Virus record (IMG/VR): IMGVR_UViG_3300002483_000012
Span: 12,433-39,157 of that record
Length of the DNA stretch: 26,725 bases
Strand: one strand, 5' to 3'
From: a virus
In this document: positions 15,200 to 22,548 of the stretch, one piece after another
Numbering within the stretch: position 1 is the stretch's first letter
How the letters are laid out: every line of letters starts with the position of its first letter
Program-made: the position numbers and the translations under genes
Notes under the pieces: generated by a model
What the model was told of the DNA's origin: nothing
Databases searched by the model: none
What the model saw: only the letters and a program-made list of their open reading frames with translations

Positions 15200-17075
15200 T
15201 ATGTTTGTAGGTGATAGTGACTGGGTGCCACCTAGTTCTTTACCCAAACTCTCTAACTATAAAGAAGTAGCTATTGACTTAGAAACTTACGATCCGTTAC
15301 TCATGTCCCATGGACCGTCATGGGCTTTTGAGAATAAAGGTTACGTAACAGGTATAGCAGTAGCTACTGAGGACTTTGCTATCTACCTACCTATTCAACA
15401 TTTAGGTGGTGGTAACTTAGACAAGCGAGTCGTTATAAACTGGATGAATAAAGAGTTCAGCCATAATAACGATAAAGTATTTCATAACTCACTGTACGAT
15501 TTAGGTTGGCTCAGACGTTTAGGTGTTGAGGTGAAAGGTAAGATTCACGATACTATGTTTGCTGCCCCACTCGTAGATGAGAATCAGTATGGTTACTCAT
15601 TAAATAAGTTAGGTAATAGGTACGTAGGTGAAGTAAAAGATGAAAGCCTATTAGAAGATGCAGCTAAAGCCTATGGGTTAAATCCTAAAAGTGAGATGTA
15701 TAAACTACCTGCTAAATATGTTGGACCATATGCTGAGCAAGATGCAGCACTCACTTTAAAACTTTGGGGAATACTAAAAGAATTACTAGTAAAAGAAAGC
15801 GCTGAAAAGATATATGAATTAGAAACTGGGCTCATACCTATATTATTAGACATGCGTTGGAAAGGTGTACGTGTTGATTTAGATAAAGCACAAAGAATAA
15901 GTAAGAAACTAGAAAGTGAAGAAAACAAAATACTCAAAGGTATTTATGACGAGTACGGTGTAGCACCTGATCTATGGGCTGCAGCATCTGTTGCTACTGT
16001 GTTTGATAGAGCTGGGTTAAGTTATCCTAGGACACAAAAAACTAACGCACCTAGTTTTACTTCTAGTTGGTTAGAAGGACATGAGCATAAACTAGGTCAA
16101 GACATAGCTAGAGCTAGGCAACTCAATAAAGCTAGAACTACCTTTATAGATAACATGATACTTGACCATAACGTCAACGGTAGAATACATGGGGAACTAC
16201 ATCCTTTGCGCAGTGACCGTGGTGGTACAGTTACTGGTAGATTCAGTAGTAGTAAACCTAACCTTCAGCAAGTGCCAGCTAGACACGATGAGATAGGACC
16301 TCTGATAAGAAGTATTTTTATACCAGAAGAAGGTATGCACTGGGGAGCTTTTGATTACTCTCAACAAGAACCAAGACTTACCGTTCACTATGCCTATAAA
16401 ACTGAACAAGAAGGCGCAGACGATGCAGTTGATGCATATAAAAATAAAGATGCAGACTTTCATCAGGTAGTGGCTGATATGGCTAACATAAGTCGTAAGG
16501 AAGCTAAAATAATAAATCTAGGTCTTAGTTACGGTATGGGTAAGGACAAACTAATTAAACAGCTAGATATATCCCCTCAGGAAGCTGAGGAACTGTTTGA
16601 TACGTATCATAGCCGAGTACCTTTTATAAAAGGTTTGCGTGACCAGTGTGCTAGGCTAGGAGCTAATAGAGGCTATATAACTACTGTGTTAGGACGTAGG
16701 TGTAGGTTTAATTTATATGAACCTAGATATGAGTTCGGCAGTATGCCTTTACCTTATTCAGAAGCTTTGGAAAAATATGGTCAGGACATTAAACGTTCCT
16801 ACACCTATAAAGCTATGAACAGACTCATACAAGGCTCAGCAGCAGACATGACTAAAAAGGCTATGGTAGAACTATATAAAGAAGGTATCTTAGCTCATAC
16901 TCAAATACATGATGAGCTAGATATTTCAGTTGATTCAGTAGAAACTTGTAAGAAGATAATTGAAGTTATGGCAGACTGTGTTCCTCTAGTTGTACCTAAT
17001 AAAGTTGATGCTGAGATAGGGCAAAGCTGGGGTGAAGCTGTTAAAAATTATAAGGAGTATTTTAATGTCGCATAG
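15189..17075 (+). CDS. polA: Family A DNA polymerase with 3'-5' exonuclease (Leu762 type)
   Basis: This 628-residue replicative polymerase has an intact proofreading domain: Exo I AIDLETYD (D30, E32), Exo II NSLYDLGWL (D104) and Exo III YAEQD (Y181, D185). Polymerase motif A is FDYSQQEPRL (D389), motif B is RKEAKIINLGLSYG (436-449) and motif C is QIHDELD (D575, E576). There is no 5'-3' nuclease domain, as usual in phages. The position equal to Phe762 of E. coli Pol I is Leu444, a state common in virioplankton polymerases. The start at 15189 overlaps the previous gene by 11 bp; AGGAG lies 13 nt upstream, so an alternative ATG at 15201 cannot be excluded. Confidence 0.96.
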   Translation: MQSSMFVGDSDWVPPSSLPKLSNYKEVAIDLETYDPLLMSHGPSWAFENKGYVTGIAVATEDFAIYLPIQHLGGGNLDKRVVINWMNKEFSHNNDKVFHNSLYDLGWLRRLGVEVKGKIHDTMFAAPLVDENQYGYSLNKLGNRYVGEVKDESLLEDAAKAYGLNPKSEMYKLPAKYVGPYAEQDAALTLKLWGILKELLVKESAEKIYELETGLIPILLDMRWKGVRVDLDKAQRISKKLESEENKILKGIYDEYGVAPDLWAAASVATVFDRAGLSYPRTQKTNAPSFTSSWLEGHEHKLGQDIARARQLNKARTTFIDNMILDHNVNGRIHGELHPLRSDRGGTVTGRFSSSKPNLQQVPARHDEIGPLIRSIFIPEEGMHWGAFDYSQQEPRLTVHYAYKTEQEGADDAVDAYKNKDADFHQVVADMANISRKEAKIINLGLSYGMGKDKLIKQLDISPQEAEELFDTYHSRVPFIKGLRDQCARLGANRGYITTVLGRRCRFNLYEPRYEFGSMPLPYSEALEKYGQDIKRSYTYKAMNRLIQGSAADMTKKAMVELYKEGILAHTQIHDELDISVDSVETCKKIIEVMADCVPLVVPNKVDAEIGQSWGEAVKNYKEYFNVA

Positions 17076-17379
17076 AGATAAATTAAGAGCTAAGTATTTT
17101 GAAATATTTATGTTAACTATTAATACAGATATGACGCTTGAAGATATAGGTATTAAGTTTAAGATGTCTAAACAACGTGTGTGGCAGATTGTTAGATTTA
17201 ATCACTTAGGAGCAGGAGATTACTACAGAGGATACGAAACATATACTGAGTTTAACAAAGCTTTACTTAATGATACTAATCTTAGTAAAATAGAGCGTAA
17301 GGACATGATGAGAAACTGGCTCAAAGAAAGAGATGTCAGACTCATAAGGAGCAGGCATGACACAAAAGCTACTGCATGA
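17065..17379 (+). CDS. HTH protein resembling sigma factor region 4
   Basis: The protein has 104 residues from the ATG at 17065, chosen because AAGGAG (17052-17057) precedes it; longer in-frame starts have no such site. Residues about 25-45 (TLEDIGIKFKMSKQRVWQIV) form a helix-turn-helix very like sigma-70 region 4.2. The rest is basic and helical. It probably binds DNA as a small transcription regulator or sigma-like factor. It overlaps the polymerase gene by 11 bp and the DUF1289 gene by 23 bp. A target could be the palindrome or motifs in the downstream leaders; no direct evidence. Confidence 0.75.
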   Translation: MSHRDKLRAKYFEIFMLTINTDMTLEDIGIKFKMSKQRVWQIVRFNHLGAGDYYRGYETYTEFNKALLNDTNLSKIERKDMMRNWLKERDVRLIRSRHDTKATA

Positions 17380-17593
17380 AACTACTAGTCTTCATGACTC
17401 CCCTTGCATTGGCATGTGTACTGTTACTCAGTGGGGGACTCGCACCTGTAAAGGATGTGGTAGGACTGCCACAGAAATTAGGGAATGGAACTCTTATACG
17501 GAAGTCGAAAAAAAGTTAATCGTTTTACGTTGTTGGGAAGACTATCTTCCTAGGCAAAAACGTGAGATGTTAAAGAAGTATAAGAACGTTTAG
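17357..17593 (+). CDS. DUF1289 family protein
   Basis: This 78-residue protein carries SPCIGMCTVT followed by CKGCGRTATEIREW, the four-cysteine pattern of DUF1289, a small probably metal-binding family common in proteobacteria. Its function is unknown. The C-terminus is basic and helical. It overlaps the preceding HTH gene by 23 bp, with AAGGAG upstream. The family's proteobacterial distribution gives mild support for a proteobacterial host. Confidence 0.8.
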   Translation: MTQKLLHETTSLHDSPCIGMCTVTQWGTRTCKGCGRTATEIREWNSYTEVEKKLIVLRCWEDYLPRQKREMLKKYKNV

Positions 17594-17600
17594 ATCATCC

Positions 17601-17653
17601 TATAATCACTAATAATTCTACGTATACTAGTACTTACCTACTAAGTTAGTAGG
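17601..17653 (+). promoter_or_regulatory. -10-like box and perfect 17-bp palindrome upstream of the DUF932 gene
   Basis: TATAAT (17601-17606) matches a sigma-70 -10 box, though no good -35 is seen 16-18 nt upstream. Downstream, CCTACTAA-G-TTAGTAGG (17637-17653) is a perfect palindrome with 8-bp arms, ending just before AGGAGAAAAACT and the start codon. Its place between -10 and RBS suits a repressor operator or a leader hairpin. Confidence 0.5.
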
Positions 17654-17675
17654 CAAACAACATAGGAGAAAAACT

Positions 17676-18713
17676 ATGGCACATAATATAGAAACCATGG
17701 CTTACGCTGGGGAAGTACCTTGGCATGGGCTAGGTGTTAAAGTCGGTGCAGACTTGACACCACAAGAAATGCTGAAACAAGCTAACCTTGATTGGACGGT
17801 TAGTAAGCGAAGCATCCTTACCTATAATAATGCCGACAGTGAGAAAGCTGACGACCTTATTATATCCGACGACTATTCCGTACTAGTACGTGATAGTGAT
17901 AATAGTATTCTAGGACCGTGTGGACCTAAGTTCATACCTACCCAGAATGCAGACGCGTTTACTTTCTTTAAAAAGTTTACGGAGGCTGGCGATATGAATA
18001 TGCATACCGCAGGTTCGTTACGAGGAGGTAGACAAGTATGGGGACTAGCAGAAATCAATGACGGCTTTACCCTTCCAGGTGATGACCGTATTGAGGGCTA
18101 CTTACTAGTGTCCGTGTCCCATGAGTGGGGTAAGTCTAACGAGATTAGGTTTACACCTATTAGAGTAGTTTGTAATAACACTCTTTCTATGGCTTTAGCT
18201 GACAGGAGTCAACCTGCTTTTAAAATGCCACATACTAAAGCTTTTGATGAAGACCTTATCGTCTCCGCAGAGAAAGCTCTAGGCTTGGCTAGTACTCGTC
18301 TTGATGAGTATCAAGAAAGCGCTGAGTTCCTCAGTAGTAAACAGTATAACGAAAATAAAGTTGTAAGTTACATAGCTGACGTTATGCAACCTAAACTAGC
18401 TATGCAAGAAAAGATACTACTTGAAAGTGCTAAGACTAGTGAAACTAAAGCTATTGAAACTAGACTTGAAACTCTAGAGAAACTTCAACGTACCCCTTAT
18501 AAAGTATATGAAGCCCTTGAGCAACAGCCAGGAGCTAACCTTAAAAGTTCTAAGGGTACTTGGTGGGGTGCTGTTAACGCAGTTACTTACGTCGTTGACC
18601 ATAAGTGGGGTCATGACCGTGACGCAGCAATGCATAACGCTTGGTTCGGAGCTAGGGCGAGTTTAAAAAACCGTGCTATGACTAAAGCTATTGAGTATGC
18701 ACAAGCAGCATAA
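17676..18713 (+). CDS. DUF932 phage/plasmid-like protein
   Basis: This 345-residue protein has the N-terminal signature AHNIETMAYAGEVPWHGLG, followed by LTPQEMLKQANLDWTV, then VCNNTLSMAL (about 168-177), and a C-terminal NAVTYVVDHKWGHDRD block. These are the hallmarks of DUF932 (phage/plasmid-like protein, TIGR03299 group). The family is frequent in phages and plasmids and has no established biochemical function. It has its own leader with a -10-like box, a palindrome and an AGGAG site, so it is likely separately and strongly expressed. It overlaps the next gene by 17 bp. Confidence 0.88.
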   Translation: MAHNIETMAYAGEVPWHGLGVKVGADLTPQEMLKQANLDWTVSKRSILTYNNADSEKADDLIISDDYSVLVRDSDNSILGPCGPKFIPTQNADAFTFFKKFTEAGDMNMHTAGSLRGGRQVWGLAEINDGFTLPGDDRIEGYLLVSVSHEWGKSNEIRFTPIRVVCNNTLSMALADRSQPAFKMPHTKAFDEDLIVSAEKALGLASTRLDEYQESAEFLSSKQYNENKVVSYIADVMQPKLAMQEKILLESAKTSETKAIETRLETLEKLQRTPYKVYEALEQQPGANLKSSKGTWWGAVNAVTYVVDHKWGHDRDAAMHNAWFGARASLKNRAMTKAIEYAQAA

Positions 18714-19239
18714 CGAGTACTACTTTCTATGCCTTACCACCCCTGACTTTCAGAGGGTGGTTAAGGTTAAGATGAAAGATCTTAATAAAGTTGTAAACTG
18801 TCCTCGTATAGGTGACCCTGATATTTTTTCTGAGATGAACAGTATACCTAAAGAAGATGCGGCAGTTGAGATTTATAATCTACATGCTAAGCGGAAAGTA
18901 AAACAGTTCCGTGACCGCAAAGACTCACAACGTAAGTTGTGGAAGCTGTTAATTGAAAAGGCTGTTGAGCCAGAGGAAAGTGATATGCGAAGAAGTTATC
19001 AAACTAAAGTTGACATTCCTAAACCTAACAATTATTGTAACGTGGTTACTGCTCGTGACCCATACGATACAAGTCAAAAATTAAAACGCACTGATAAAGT
19101 TCCTATGTCTGCTAAGAACAAAGAACGTATGGAACAGTATATTGGTATTAAAACTATTCAAGATGTTTTAGACAAAGGTGTTTTAAATTTAAACGATATC
19201 AAGTATGATATTAAGTTAGGTTATGTCAAAAAGGGCTAA
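18697..19239 (+). CDS. Unknown phage protein with C-terminal 'DxxYDI' module
   Basis: The protein has 180 residues from the ATG at 18697; an in-frame TTG at 18691 is an alternative, and neither has a clear ribosome site, so coupling to the DUF932 gene is likely. It is basic, with a charged middle (KVKQFRDRKDSQRKLWKLL). The last ~30 residues, KTIQDVLDKGVLNLNDIKYD and on, resemble the C-terminus of the gene at 22999. That tail recurs in phage proteins and may be a small interaction module. No enzyme motif is seen. Confidence 0.65.
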   Translation: MHKQHNEYYFLCLTTPDFQRVVKVKMKDLNKVVNCPRIGDPDIFSEMNSIPKEDAAVEIYNLHAKRKVKQFRDRKDSQRKLWKLLIEKAVEPEESDMRRSYQTKVDIPKPNNYCNVVTARDPYDTSQKLKRTDKVPMSAKNKERMEQYIGIKTIQDVLDKGVLNLNDIKYDIKLGYVKKG

Positions 19240-19489
19240 AGAAAACTACGAGACGTTATGGGAGTTGGTGTACCACAACCCTAAAGAAGTAAAAGGAACA
19301 CCAGCTCGTCTTTTAGTAAAAGTAGATACTAACCATCCCCTTTCTCAACAACAAGATTTCTATAATTGGATTGAGAACCACCGTGATCAAATAGCCCAGA
19401 GTGTTATCAAAGCTGTAAGAAATAAAAGCTCAAAGTTTAGGTGTATTAAAATATTTAAAGTACCTTTTTATAGTGACGGCACTTACTAG
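19223..19489 (+). CDS. Hypothetical phage protein
   Basis: This 88-residue basic protein has a Trp/Tyr-containing N-terminus (ENYETLWELVYHNPKE) and a Lys/Arg-rich C-terminus. No family is recognised. It overlaps the previous gene by 17 bp. Its stop codon TAG is the first part of the structured element at 19487-19577. Confidence 0.6.
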   Translation: MSKRAKENYETLWELVYHNPKEVKGTPARLLVKVDTNHPLSQQQDFYNWIENHRDQIAQSVIKAVRNKSSKFRCIKIFKVPFYSDGTY

Positions 19490-19577
19490 GTTTAATGTGA
19501 CCGCTTTATAGCGCTTGATTTACTTAACCCTACTTACCCCTTTACCTACTAGAACAAACGCTCACAGGCGCTTAAAT
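19487..19577 (+). repeat. Structured noncoding element, copy A of a dispersed pair
   Basis: This copy shares with 25603-25694 a 27-nt block (19515-19541) identical at 26 of 27 positions, plus similar flanks. Helix P1 pairs 19505-19514 with 19568-19576 (9 bp, one bulged T). Helix Q pairs 19487-19495 with 19524-19532 (8 of 9 bp). Q's 3' arm lies inside the P1 loop, so together they form a pseudoknot pattern. It follows a gene directly and lies 72 bp upstream of the next start. It may be a regulatory RNA, a processing signal or a protein-binding site. Confidence 0.65.
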
Positions 19578-19648
19578 AAATTAAGATTTAACTATACTAG
19601 ATATACCATCTATACTAATATATAGCTAGTTATATAAAGGAGATTAGT
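19578..19648 (+). promoter_or_regulatory. AT-rich leader of the gene at 19649
   Basis: Noncoding DNA with TATA-rich tracts (ATACTAGATATACC, then CTAATATATAGCTAG) ending in AAAGGAGATTAGT before the ATG. A promoter is likely, but no clear -35/-10 pair can be picked. Confidence 0.35.
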
Positions 19649-19885
19649 ATGACAATCAAAATAGAGGACAATATAGAACTACCAGATCCAGCTTTTAAAA
19701 TCAAGTGGGGCTTCGGTAAACTCGAGGTTGGGCAGAGCTTTGCTATAACCTTTGATGACGAAAGAGAAGTAGTCAGGCTTAGGACTGCTGCCAGTGCTTG
19801 GAATCAAAGACACCGTGTAAGGCTTACTACTCGCACCGTGTATGAAGATGGAATTAAAAAGCTAAGAGTATGGAGGGTTGCCTAA
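19649..19885 (+). CDS. Small conserved phage protein
   Basis: This 78-residue protein contains WGFGKLEVGQSFAITFDDER, then AASAWNQRHRVRLTTRTVYE and a closing KKLRVWRVA. This 'FGxLxxGxSF ... RxAAxxxxxRH ... RVWR' pattern recurs in small phage proteins of unknown function and looks like a compact alpha/beta nucleic-acid-binding fold; the binding role is a guess. AAAGGAG precedes the ATG. Its stop codon overlaps the next start (TAATG). Confidence 0.7.
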   Translation: MTIKIEDNIELPDPAFKIKWGFGKLEVGQSFAITFDDEREVVRLRTAASAWNQRHRVRLTTRTVYEDGIKKLRVWRVA

Positions 19886-20262
19886 TGCAAAAGTCTACTA
19901 ATGAAGACGTAGAAAACTTTTATCAACAACCACGCGTAATGAACTATTACGATTTAAAAGAAGCCAACGATTACGCCATAGAAAACAACTTCAACAGAAG
20001 TATAAATCTAGATAAGTTCACTAACACTATAACTAAGTTCGGGTACAACTATAAAGATTTATCTTACCCTGTTATGCCCTTAGTTATACATGAACACGCT
20101 CAAGGTAAAAAGGTAGAGCCTCATGTACGAGTAAAAATAGTAGGACCTTTTGATGACGATACAGGTCTTGTGGTTCAGGCGATACTTGATTGTTCTTTTA
20201 GTGTCTTCAATAGAATCCCTGTGTATGATATGGAGAAACGCAAACTTATCAGTATGAATTAA
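19885..20262 (+). CDS. Hypothetical phage protein
   Basis: The protein has 125 residues from the ATG at 19885, chosen over an in-frame ATG at 19870 because GGAGG (19872-19876) then lies 8 nt upstream and the start overlaps the preceding stop (TAATG). It is mixed alpha/beta with YDLKEANDYAIENNFNRSIN and a VKIVGPFDDDTGLVVQAILD segment. No family is recognised. Confidence 0.65.
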   Translation: MQKSTNEDVENFYQQPRVMNYYDLKEANDYAIENNFNRSINLDKFTNTITKFGYNYKDLSYPVMPLVIHEHAQGKKVEPHVRVKIVGPFDDDTGLVVQAILDCSFSVFNRIPVYDMEKRKLISMN

Positions 20263-20270
20263 GCTATACT

Positions 20271-20453
20271 ATGTATATGGATTACGACACTATAGAAGAA
20301 TATTGGAGAGCTGAGGAATATGCTACTCCGCTAGACATTATTATACTAAGTAACCAAAACGAAAGTCTAGATAAATTTATAAGACGCAGAGATGTAAGCT
20401 TAGTATTAATCATTGCTTTTAAACACCTTAATGAAGAAAAAACTTACACCTAA
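20271..20453 (+). CDS. Possible small protein upstream of terminase
   Basis: The frame encodes 60 residues, MYMDYDTIEEYWRAEEY and on, with an acidic N-terminus and a hydrophobic C-terminal part (VSLVLIIAF). There is no ribosome site before either ATG (20271 or 20277). It fills a 170-bp stretch that would otherwise be empty and overlaps the terminase start by 23 bp, and translation through it would explain how the terminase gene, also lacking a site, is initiated. It remains uncertain. Confidence 0.4.
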   Translation: MYMDYDTIEEYWRAEEYATPLDIIILSNQNESLDKFIRRRDVSLVLIIAFKHLNEEKTYT

Positions 20454-20952
20454 ACAAGAAAAATTTGCACAGAACGTCGCAAAAGGAATGTCGAAAAAAG
20501 ACGCTGCGATAGATGCTGGGTACAGTGAAAAGAATGCTGTCAAAGCAGGGTATGTTTTAGCAAGTGACGACAACCCACTAGTACAGCAAAAGATTCAAGC
20601 CTTACAAGAAAAAGCCAGTAAGAAAGTGGAGCTAGATTTAGCTACTCACCTTACAGACTTAAAAGATATACGTGAAGGAGCTATGCGTAATGGAGCATGG
20701 TCTGCTGCAGTGGCTGCGGAAGTGGCTAGAGGTAAAGCAGCAGGACTGTACGTCAACCGTAGTGAGTTGACCGTCAACCGTGTGGACGTTATGTCAAAAG
20801 AAGAAGTACTAGAACGTATGAAACAACTCTACCATGATACAGGTGGGATACTACCGACTGGTAAAGTTATAGAACTAGAGAAAGAAGAAACAGAACATGT
20901 CGAATATACACTACCTAAAAGGAGCGCTGAAACAGTTCAATCCGACGTTTGA
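20431..20952 (+). CDS. terS: Terminase small subunit
   Basis: The protein has 173 residues from the ATG at 20431 (KKKLTPKQEKFAQNVAKGMS). The N-terminal helix-turn-helix LTPKQEKFAQNVAKGMSKKD followed by AAIDAGYS is the signature of small terminase subunits (Terminase_2 type), which recognise packaging sites and recruit the large subunit. A helical oligomerisation part follows (DLATHLTDLKDIREGAMRNG), then an acidic tail. No large subunit is in the window. A TTG at 20413 is an alternative start; no ribosome site is seen for either. It overlaps the next gene by 56 bp. Confidence 0.85.
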   Translation: MKKKLTPKQEKFAQNVAKGMSKKDAAIDAGYSEKNAVKAGYVLASDDNPLVQQKIQALQEKASKKVELDLATHLTDLKDIREGAMRNGAWSAAVAAEVARGKAAGLYVNRSELTVNRVDVMSKEEVLERMKQLYHDTGGILPTGKVIELEKEETEHVEYTLPKRSAETVQSDV

Positions 20953-21487
20953 CCGTTGGGACGAACCTGTTGTACGTAAAACTAAGAACGGTATGGTTTA
21001 TGGTAGACCGTCCCGTGGCTTTGGTGATGCACCGTTTGAGTATGCTGGTAAGCATATGGATCCTGAACCGTGGACTAACAGGTATTTCATGCCCAGTATA
21101 AAAACTGCAGCTGAGGAATTAGCTTCTGCCATATACGATAAAGAAGTCAAGTTTACTTTTTGTTTGTGTGGGTTATACCCTGATGAGAAAGGCATACCCC
21201 ACCACAGTGATACTGTACCCACACCAGAAGATATCGTTGTATCAGTGAGTTACGGTGCTCCACGTGTGTTTACTTGGAGAAGATATCAAAACCCTATCAA
21301 AGATCATACTAACACTAGTGACATATATTTTAAAGAGAACTTTTTAAAAGAAGAAACTCACTATATTCTAGAACATGGGGACGTCATAATGTTTGACGGC
21401 TGTAGTCAATTACGCAGTACTCATGCAGTACCAGACCTACCCATGGCAGAAGAAAGAATAAACTTAACATTTAGGACAGGATTATGA
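20897..21487 (+). CDS. AlkB-like 2-oxoglutarate/Fe(II) dioxygenase
   Basis: This 196-residue protein shows the double-stranded beta-helix iron site H103-x-D105 (in PHHSDTVP) with distal H176 (RSTHAVP), and the AlkB-specific 2-oxoglutarate motif RINLTFR (187-193), close to the E. coli AlkB RYNLTFR. NRYFMP and YGAPRVFTWR are also AlkB-like. AlkB enzymes oxidatively remove alkyl groups from DNA or RNA bases. In this phage it may repair the genome or demethylate bases as counter-defence; a role on hydroxymethylated bases is speculative. The start lies inside the terminase gene (56-bp overlap). A later internal start would lose the conserved N-terminus. Confidence 0.85.
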   Translation: MSNIHYLKGALKQFNPTFDRWDEPVVRKTKNGMVYGRPSRGFGDAPFEYAGKHMDPEPWTNRYFMPSIKTAAEELASAIYDKEVKFTFCLCGLYPDEKGIPHHSDTVPTPEDIVVSVSYGAPRVFTWRRYQNPIKDHTNTSDIYFKENFLKEETHYILEHGDVIMFDGCSQLRSTHAVPDLPMAEERINLTFRTGL

Positions 21488-21600
21488 AACCATTAAAGAA
21501 AATTGATGATATACTAAAGGCAGGAAGACTACATAAAGTTATAAAGATAGCTCTAGGTGGTAAGAAGAAAAATGTCAAAAACAAAAAACTTAAAACATAA
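21484..21600 (+). CDS. 38-residue basic microprotein
   Basis: A short frame starts by ATGA overlap with the dioxygenase gene and encodes a very basic peptide (MKPLKKIDDILKAGRLHKVI then a Lys/Asn-rich tail, GGKKKNVKNKKLKT). The overlap start is the main support. The basic tail suggests nucleic-acid binding. It overlaps the following gene by 29 bp. Confidence 0.45.
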   Translation: MKPLKKIDDILKAGRLHKVIKIALGGKKKNVKNKKLKT

Positions 21601-21742
21601 ACAAGTAATGAAGCTTGTTGTCATGACAGAAGAAGACGTCTTTGGCGATAAGCAAACTTTGGCTGAGATGATGGAAATAGTAGCTGACGCAATCAAACAA
21701 AAGCGTTTCTACTTTGAATTAATAAATCCCGCGAAAAAATAA
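21572..21742 (+). CDS. Small hypothetical phage protein
   Basis: The protein has 56 residues from the ATG at 21572 (MSKTKNLKHKQVMKLVVMTE). A GTG at 21557 is a weaker alternative. The first residues are basic, the rest an amphipathic helix (TLAEMMEIVADAIKQKRFYF). The purine-rich AAGAAGAAAA acts as a poor ribosome site. No family is recognised. Confidence 0.5.
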   Translation: MSKTKNLKHKQVMKLVVMTEEDVFGDKQTLAEMMEIVADAIKQKRFYFELINPAKK

Positions 21743-21744
21743 TC

Positions 21745-21792
21745 AGCCTTTATTTTAAAGATTTAGCTTTATTCAAAAGCTAATCTAAGGCT
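21745..21792 (+). terminator. Long two-part hairpin between small genes
   Basis: The outer arms AGCCTT (21745-21750) and AAGGCT (21787-21792) enclose an inner stem, GATTTAGCTTT (21760-21770) with AAAGCTAATC (21776-21785), which has one bulged T and the loop ATTCA. No U-tract follows, so it may protect an mRNA 3' end or regulate the next gene rather than terminate strongly. Confidence 0.5.
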
Positions 21793-21827
21793 AAATAACT
21801 ATATAAACTAACTATAAGGAAAGTACA

Positions 21828-22124
21828 ATGAAACCAAAACTGAGACTCGTGAGTAATAATCCCGACCTTAAAACTTACTACGTTCCCTTTACTACCATGC
21901 AAGTAGATTACTATCCAGTAAAAGCTACGTCACCAGAACAAGCTATACTCAAAGCTAACGACGGTGAGTTTGAGCGTATAGAGAAACGTGTATCTTTAAC
22001 CGAGACTAAAAGCAACGTGGTGTATGACCATCTAGACATAGACCATAACGAGGCTCTGTGTAGAAATATAGATATCTATGACATAACTGAAAGGTCATAC
22101 GATGATATTTTTAAAAACGGTTGA
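21828..22124 (+). CDS. Hypothetical phage protein
   Basis: This 98-residue acidic protein has an N-terminal strand-rich part (LKTYYVPFTTMQVDYYPVKA) that resembles the short beta/alpha 'xxxxYPVxAxSxEEA' domains seen in small phage proteins, followed by SPEQAILKANDGE. No function is known. AAGGAAAG lies 6 nt before the ATG. Confidence 0.65.
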   Translation: MKPKLRLVSNNPDLKTYYVPFTTMQVDYYPVKATSPEQAILKANDGEFERIEKRVSLTETKSNVVYDHLDIDHNEALCRNIDIYDITERSYDDIFKNG

Positions 22125-22153
22125 TGTAACTTATACTTTAGTTATAAATAATT
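22121..22153 (+). promoter_or_regulatory. Candidate promoter with shared TATAAATAATT box
   Basis: TTGATG (22121-22126) and TATAAA (22143-22148) are 16 nt apart, a fair sigma-70 arrangement. The -10 region TATAAATAATT (22143-22153) is identical to boxes at 23356 and 24701, each just upstream of a ribosome site. AAGGAG follows at once, giving a very short leader. Confidence 0.55.
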
Positions 22154-22166
22154 TAAGGAGAAAATT

Positions 22167-22373
22167 ATGTTAAACGAAAACCAAAAGCTACTAGAAGCCA
22201 TAAAGGTAGTAAACGAAGCAGTTAAGGATATACTCGACAAAGAGGAAGACCCTCAAAAAGGTGCGTCACTTAACTCTAGTATAGAAATGGTCACTGTAGC
22301 TGTTAGCGGTTATACGCTACTAAAAGAAATGATGACTCTACCTTTACCTAGTGAAAAAATAGCTAATGAGTAA
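22167..22373 (+). CDS. Small acidic helical protein
   Basis: This 68-residue protein is mostly amphipathic helix (NQKLLEAIKVVNEAVKDILD), with no cysteine or membrane segment. A good AAGGAG lies 8 nt upstream, and its promoter is close. It overlaps the next gene by 8 bp (ATGAGTAA). No family is recognised. Confidence 0.6.
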   Translation: MLNENQKLLEAIKVVNEAVKDILDKEEDPQKGASLNSSIEMVTVAVSGYTLLKEMMTLPLPSEKIANE

Positions 22374-22548
22374 CGGACATATAAATCAAGATACTTGTCT
22401 ACATGACTGGCGAGACTCTTATTATATAAATTCATCAGCGACCTTGTCACCTTCTCACGAGTGTGAGAAGTGTGGCTTACGAACTCATCAAAAGGGGGAG
22501 CGTTCTATTATCCCCTTACATATACCTGTTCCCCCTGACGATGATTAA
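22366..22548 (+). CDS. Small zinc-ribbon-like protein
   Basis: This 60-residue protein has C10, H12 and a CEKC motif (residues 33-36), a likely Cys/His metal site similar to small phage zinc-finger proteins, and an acidic PPDDD end. Translation is probably coupled through the ATGAGTAA overlap with the upstream gene. Its own stop overlaps the next start by 8 bp. Function unknown. Confidence 0.55.
   Translation: MSNGHINQDTCLHDWRDSYYINSSATLSPSHECEKCGLRTHQKGERSIIPLHIPVPPDDD

Noticed and set aside
15671-16463. Two 88-codon minus-strand frames within the polymerase gene
   Set aside because: Both lie inside conserved polymerase and exonuclease motifs on the other strand and lack ribosome sites.
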